Source of the DNA: Ascidia mentula
Taxonomy: Eukaryota > Chordata > Ascidiacea > Phlebobranchia > Ascidiidae
Length of the DNA: 64,000 nt
NCBI GenBank assembly: GCA_947561715.1
Contig: OX387197.1
Coordinates: 8,553,001-8,617,000 of the forward strand
Direction of reading: 5' to 3'
Shown here: positions 61,301-64,000 of the stretch, piece after piece
How the letters are laid out: each line of letters starts with the position of its first letter
Numbering within the stretch: position 1 is the stretch's first letter
Program-made: the position numbers and the translations under genes
The notes under the pieces: model-generated
What the model saw: the letters and a program-made list of their open reading frames with translations, nothing else
Database searches by the model: none
What the model was told of the DNA's origin: nothing

Positions 61301-63965
61301 CTCCCCCTTGACAGATGCTTTAGTTCGTTTTCGATGAATGTGTTCAATGTCCCTTTGCAATCTCTCCCTATCCTTAATAAAGCGCTCCATTTGTTTTTCA
61401 ATTCTTGATATTGTTTCCCTTTGCATTACAACATCACTGATCTAGAAACCAAATAAAAACATGAACATTTCTGATAAAACTTAATTTCTTAATTGGTTTC
61501 AGCTTCTAACCTTGCTTTGAACCGACTTCCATTTTACTCGTGCAGTTCTTGAGGAAAATTCACTTGAAGCTTTTCGTGTTCTGTGCTGTTTTTCTGATGC
61601 CTAAAATCAAGAAGTTTAGTTAGGTTGTGGTTATTGTGGCAAAAAATGCCAAGAAAGTTTTACCAGGTTTTGAAGCGGTGTACTTGGCTTTTCAACAACA
61701 AAAGTTGAATCCAAGGTCACTGCATCACAAAAAAGGTTGTCAGTGAAGGCATAAACCGGAAATATAAGGCAAATAATAAAAAACAAACAACAAATTTGTT
61801 CACATGGTTGCCATGGTCATGCTTACAAATCCTAACAAACCTGGTTGCTTAGATTGTTGTAGTTTTCCATATTTTCCTGATATTGGTTTAAGTTGTTTTC
61901 GCAACACTGAAACCTCCTCCTGTTTGCGTTTCATCATCAGATCTTTCTTCTTGTTTTCACTTTCCAAAGTCCTCACTTTGCTCTGGATGAAATTTATTGT
62001 CAGCCATGTTTTTAACTCTATCACCTTTAGTTAAAATTTACAGATTTTTGTCGAAATTCGCGCTTTAATTTCATAATCTCCTTCATCTGTTTATTGTCAT
62101 GCGCTTTGCTCCTTTTCTGATCCTCTTTCATTTGTTGAAGCAAGCGGACCTGGACACAACATAACAAATGTTTTTAATTGTTATGCATGCAGCAAAGTAG
62201 CTCATTTGTAAATGTTAACTAGATTTCAAATGAAGAAACAATTTGCCAACAATGTACCTTTGTTTTCTTCATTTGCTCCAGTTCATTCCTTAATGTTTTG
62301 AGTTGGTTGGTTGATCTTGATTGTTCTCGTACCAGTCTATCGTGACTTTTTTTGGCATCCTGTGGAAAACAATAATTCAATGAATTAGATGGAAACGATT
62401 CATGGACACCTTTAGGACAAACCTGCAGTTTTGACATTTCTTTCTTCATGGAATCAATCTGCCTCTTGTACTGAGAACGAACCTTGCCTGCTTCTTCACT
62501 ACCAGCACTTGATTTTGTGTCTGGAGAACAATGGATTAATTACAGATACCAGTATTTCTGTAGTCCAAATACAAAACATATTGAAAGATTTTAAGAAATT
62601 TTAGAGCCAAATGACACAAAACACCTTGAGCATTGATCTCACCCATTAAAGTTCAGCAAATAGCAATATGTTGTCAATTTATGGTGGGATTTTAATGTAA
62701 CAATTATGGGCAGGCAACATGTTTTTTGGATGGCAACCACTGGGAAGCAAGGTTATGAAAAGCACAGCAAGCGCTTTTGTTGTGTCCCACAAGGGAGATT
62801 TATAACAATTGTCAGAACTTGTTTGGACATTTTACAACATGTAAGAGTTGGCAATTTACCAATCCTGTTGAGAACTTTGTCCCTCTCCACTTCTGTTGCC
62901 TTGATTTTGTCAGACATGAGACGTAGTTTGTCCTCGTATTGTTTCTGCATCATATTCATTCGTCTCTGCATCATCTCCAACTCATTAACAAGCTTTTGTT
63001 TCATGTCGATTTCGTGAGTGATGGTCGCAAATTCCTCTTGGACTGATTCTAAAATATTTACACAGCAAAACGAGTGAATATGATGTCATATTTTTGACAG
63101 AAAGTGAAATAAAATGATGGTGAAAATTTTTTGGATTACAAACGAAGAAATATTGTGTTAAGATTGTTCCAATATTTTTTTTTTGTCAAATTAGTGTTAT
63201 TTTGCATTAAATGAAATCATATTTCTTTTTTAATTTATTTGGTTCGTTTTTTTTTAGGACCAAATACTAAAAACTTATCTTTAAAAAGCAAAAACTCAAA
63301 CTAACACCACCATTAACCCAAAACAAATGGAAATGAATGGAATGCAAAAAGCAGATCAATCAGCAAACAAGCAAAGAAATGTCACAAATCGTGTAAATAT
63401 AATGAAACATATGCATAATTTGAATAGTTTTGGTTATAAGATCTACAATGTCTTCTTAATGATTAACTACAATTAAAAACAGGTGCAACATATGTAAGCT
63501 ACCATCACTCTGAGTATCTTTTTCTTCGGCTACAGGTATTTCTGTCAAAAAATTAGGTGGACATTATAGCAATCATATACGAGGCATTTTTATAATCGTT
63601 GAGAAAAACTGCAGGTGTTTTTCTTTCAAGTAGAGATGTAAGTTTATTCAAATAATTTTAAAACAAGCCCTTGCTTAATTGATATGACAAAAGGGATGTT
63701 ATAACTACCTGATAATTCTTCATCATATTCATCCATGCTTTCCACATCATTTTCATCCTCAGTAGTCGCATTATTATCTTCAGCATCAGCTTCAGAAGCC
63801 TCCGTCTCCGCATCTGACACACTCTACAAACAACATCAGGTATTGGTGTTTGTTGAGATTACAATCAGATATGAATAAACCTGTTCAGATAGATTTCCAT
63901 TTACGACCGATTCTGGTTTTTCTGCATCGTTTTCTTTTGTGGTGTTGGTTTGTTTTGTTGTATTT
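55312..63965 (-). CDS. KIF21: KIF21 kinesin, C-terminal part (gene runs off the right edge)
   Basis: KIF21A/B are kinesin-4 motors that walk on microtubules and limit their growth. Only the stalk and tail are in the window: 26 minus-strand exons encoding about 1048 residues, entering mid-gene at exon 63965. Seen in order: an acidic region ([32 protein letters not shown]), then the stalk beginning [16 protein letters not shown], matching human KIF21 ITCEIAIKQKLIDELE, further coiled coils, [10 protein letters not shown] (human KARRRTTTQ), a Ser/Pro-rich linker, and a WD40 propeller of about seven blades. Joins keep frame throughout, with one ambiguous junction (59287/59291 to 59232). The motor domain lies beyond 64000. 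Two alternative last exons end the protein at 55866 or 55312. Confidence 0.94.
55866..58216 (-). CDS. KIF21 WD40 propeller (eight exons, proximal last exon)
   Basis: Exons 58216-58077, 58011-57935, 57818-57715, 57563-57399, 57335-57227, 56962-56795, 56370-56162 and 55908-55866. Blade motifs: [20 protein letters not shown] with [53 protein letters not shown] with [22 protein letters not shown] with [29 protein letters not shown] with [27 protein letters not shown] with [17 protein letters not shown], and [20 protein letters not shown] followed by [10 protein letters not shown]. The propeller of KIF21 binds tubulin and helps halt microtubule growth. The proximal last exon 55908-55866 ends VWRRKRDR and stop. 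Confidence 0.93.
56559..56612 (+). ncRNA. Type I hammerhead ribozyme, copy 1
   Basis: Stem I AGCTGCA (56559-56565) pairs with TGCAGCT (56606-56612). The core CTGATGA is at 56566-56572. Stem II GAC...GTC (56573-56585) has a 7-nt loop. The core GAAA is at 56586-56589. Stem III ACAGT/ACTGT closes a 6-nt loop (56589-56604). The cleavage nucleotide would be C56605 after GT. All invariant core positions are present. Stem I may continue outward through GCCA (about 56547) and TGGC (about 56624). It lies in a KIF21 intron on the opposite strand. Confidence 0.85.
58889..59070. mobile_element. Possible decayed hAT-like element in a KIF21 intron
   Basis: CAGTGCTTCTCAAACT at 58889-58904 is a hAT-type terminus, followed by a GGGTCG segment (about 58929) and later GGGTTACAAAA and GGGGTCACAGAAC (about 59013-59050), typical of old hAT copies. 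No matching right end was found, so boundaries are uncertain. Confidence 0.35.
59104..59668 (-). CDS. KIF21 linker between stalk and WD40 domain (three exons)
   Basis: Exons 59668-59474, 59391-59291 (or to 59287) and 59232-59104 (or from within that exon). They encode a Ser/Thr/Pro-rich low-complexity linker ([50 protein letters not shown]). Human KIF21 has the similar PSSPPSRPRNELNVFNRLT. The middle junction is ambiguous: donor AAAA/GTCGGT with acceptor TTATAG/TGATG, or donor TCG/GTATTT with acceptor TGTGAAG/CCC. Both keep frame. Confidence 0.8.
59948..63965 (-). CDS. KIF21 acidic region and coiled-coil stalk (fifteen exons)
   Basis: Exons: 63965-63881, 63823-63709, 63541-63503, 63048-62860, 62520-62423, 62359-62258, 62149-62042, 61982-61841, 61719-61664, 61600-61511, 61441-61301, 61202-61098, 61037-60897, 60830-60695 and 60108-59948. 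After the acidic part come heptad-rich helices ([40 protein letters not shown] as two adjoining exons, [18 protein letters not shown]), a basic hinge ([15 protein letters not shown], human TARMKWQLLERRV), and a second coiled coil ([40 protein letters not shown]). Human KIF21 shows the same order, including the autoinhibitory coiled coil. The 60830 acceptor (ATTCAACAG) was chosen because the earlier AG shifts frame. Confidence 0.92.
60261..60313 (+). ncRNA. Type I hammerhead ribozyme, copy 2
   Basis: Stem I AGCTGCA (60261-60267) pairs with TGCAGCT (60307-60313). CTGATGA is at 60268-60274, stem II GACC/GGTC (60275-60287) with a 5-nt loop, GAAA at 60288-60291, stem III ACAG/CTGT (60291-60305) with a 7-nt loop, and the predicted cleavage site follows C60306. 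Every core residue of the hammerhead is present and all three stems pair. Like copy 1 it is in a KIF21 intron, antisense to the gene. Outside about 60 nt the two copies are not alike. Confidence 0.88.
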
Positions 63966-64000
63966 CTGTAAAAGAAGCTTGTTTCTACAATCTTGAGAAC

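Overview
This is eukaryotic DNA from an invertebrate chordate. The evidence is split genes with GT..AG introns, a compact chordate-type gene set, and a two-state CpG composition. A tunicate of the Ciona type fits best: introns of about 100-700 bp, closely packed same-strand genes, and mosaic CpG depletion. That assignment is inference from gene content and architecture, not a database match.

Layout. Positions 1846-31395 (+) hold a complete LAR-type receptor protein tyrosine phosphatase gene (PTPRD/PTPRF/PTPRS family). I could join 37 exons in frame into 1965 residues: signal peptide, 3 Ig, 8 FN3, a polybasic cleavage site, one membrane span, and phosphatase domains D1 and D2. Positions 33892-36280 (+) encode a 506-residue sugar-transporter-like MFS protein. 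Positions 37912-42221 (+) encode NASP, the histone H3-H4 chaperone. Positions 43648-45610 (-) encode a GIPC PDZ adaptor. Positions 47688-54228 (+) hold a tight same-strand cluster: an intronless UBE4B (U-box E4 ubiquitin ligase), GATC (mitochondrial amidotransferase subunit C), and a STYXL1-like rhodanese/dual-specificity phosphatase. Positions 55312-63965 (-) hold the C-terminal two-thirds of a KIF21 kinesin (coiled coils and WD40 propeller), whose motor end lies beyond the right edge.

The genes do not form one pathway. The UBE4B-GATC-STYXL1 spacing, with a polyadenylation signal followed by a strong 3' splice acceptor between genes, looks like a trans-spliced operon of the kind known in tunicates.

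The most interesting signals are these. (1) Two copies of a complete type I hammerhead ribozyme (56559-56612 and 60261-60313, + strand) lie in KIF21 introns, antisense to the gene. (2) KIF21 has two interchangeable last exons of identical length and phase, each completing the final WD40 blade. (3) The STYXL1 homologue keeps an intact Cys/Arg phosphatase signature that mammalian STYXL1 (MK-STYX) has lost. (4) The LAR D1 signature loop carries Ala where the family has Ser/Thr. (5) A possible 9-nt microexon sits between LAR Ig2 and Ig3, where vertebrates use mini-exon B. (6) CpG density changes sharply between the LAR half and the right half. Several short non-autonomous transposon-like insertions also sit in introns. 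All exon joins were made by eye from splice consensus, reading frame and family knowledge.
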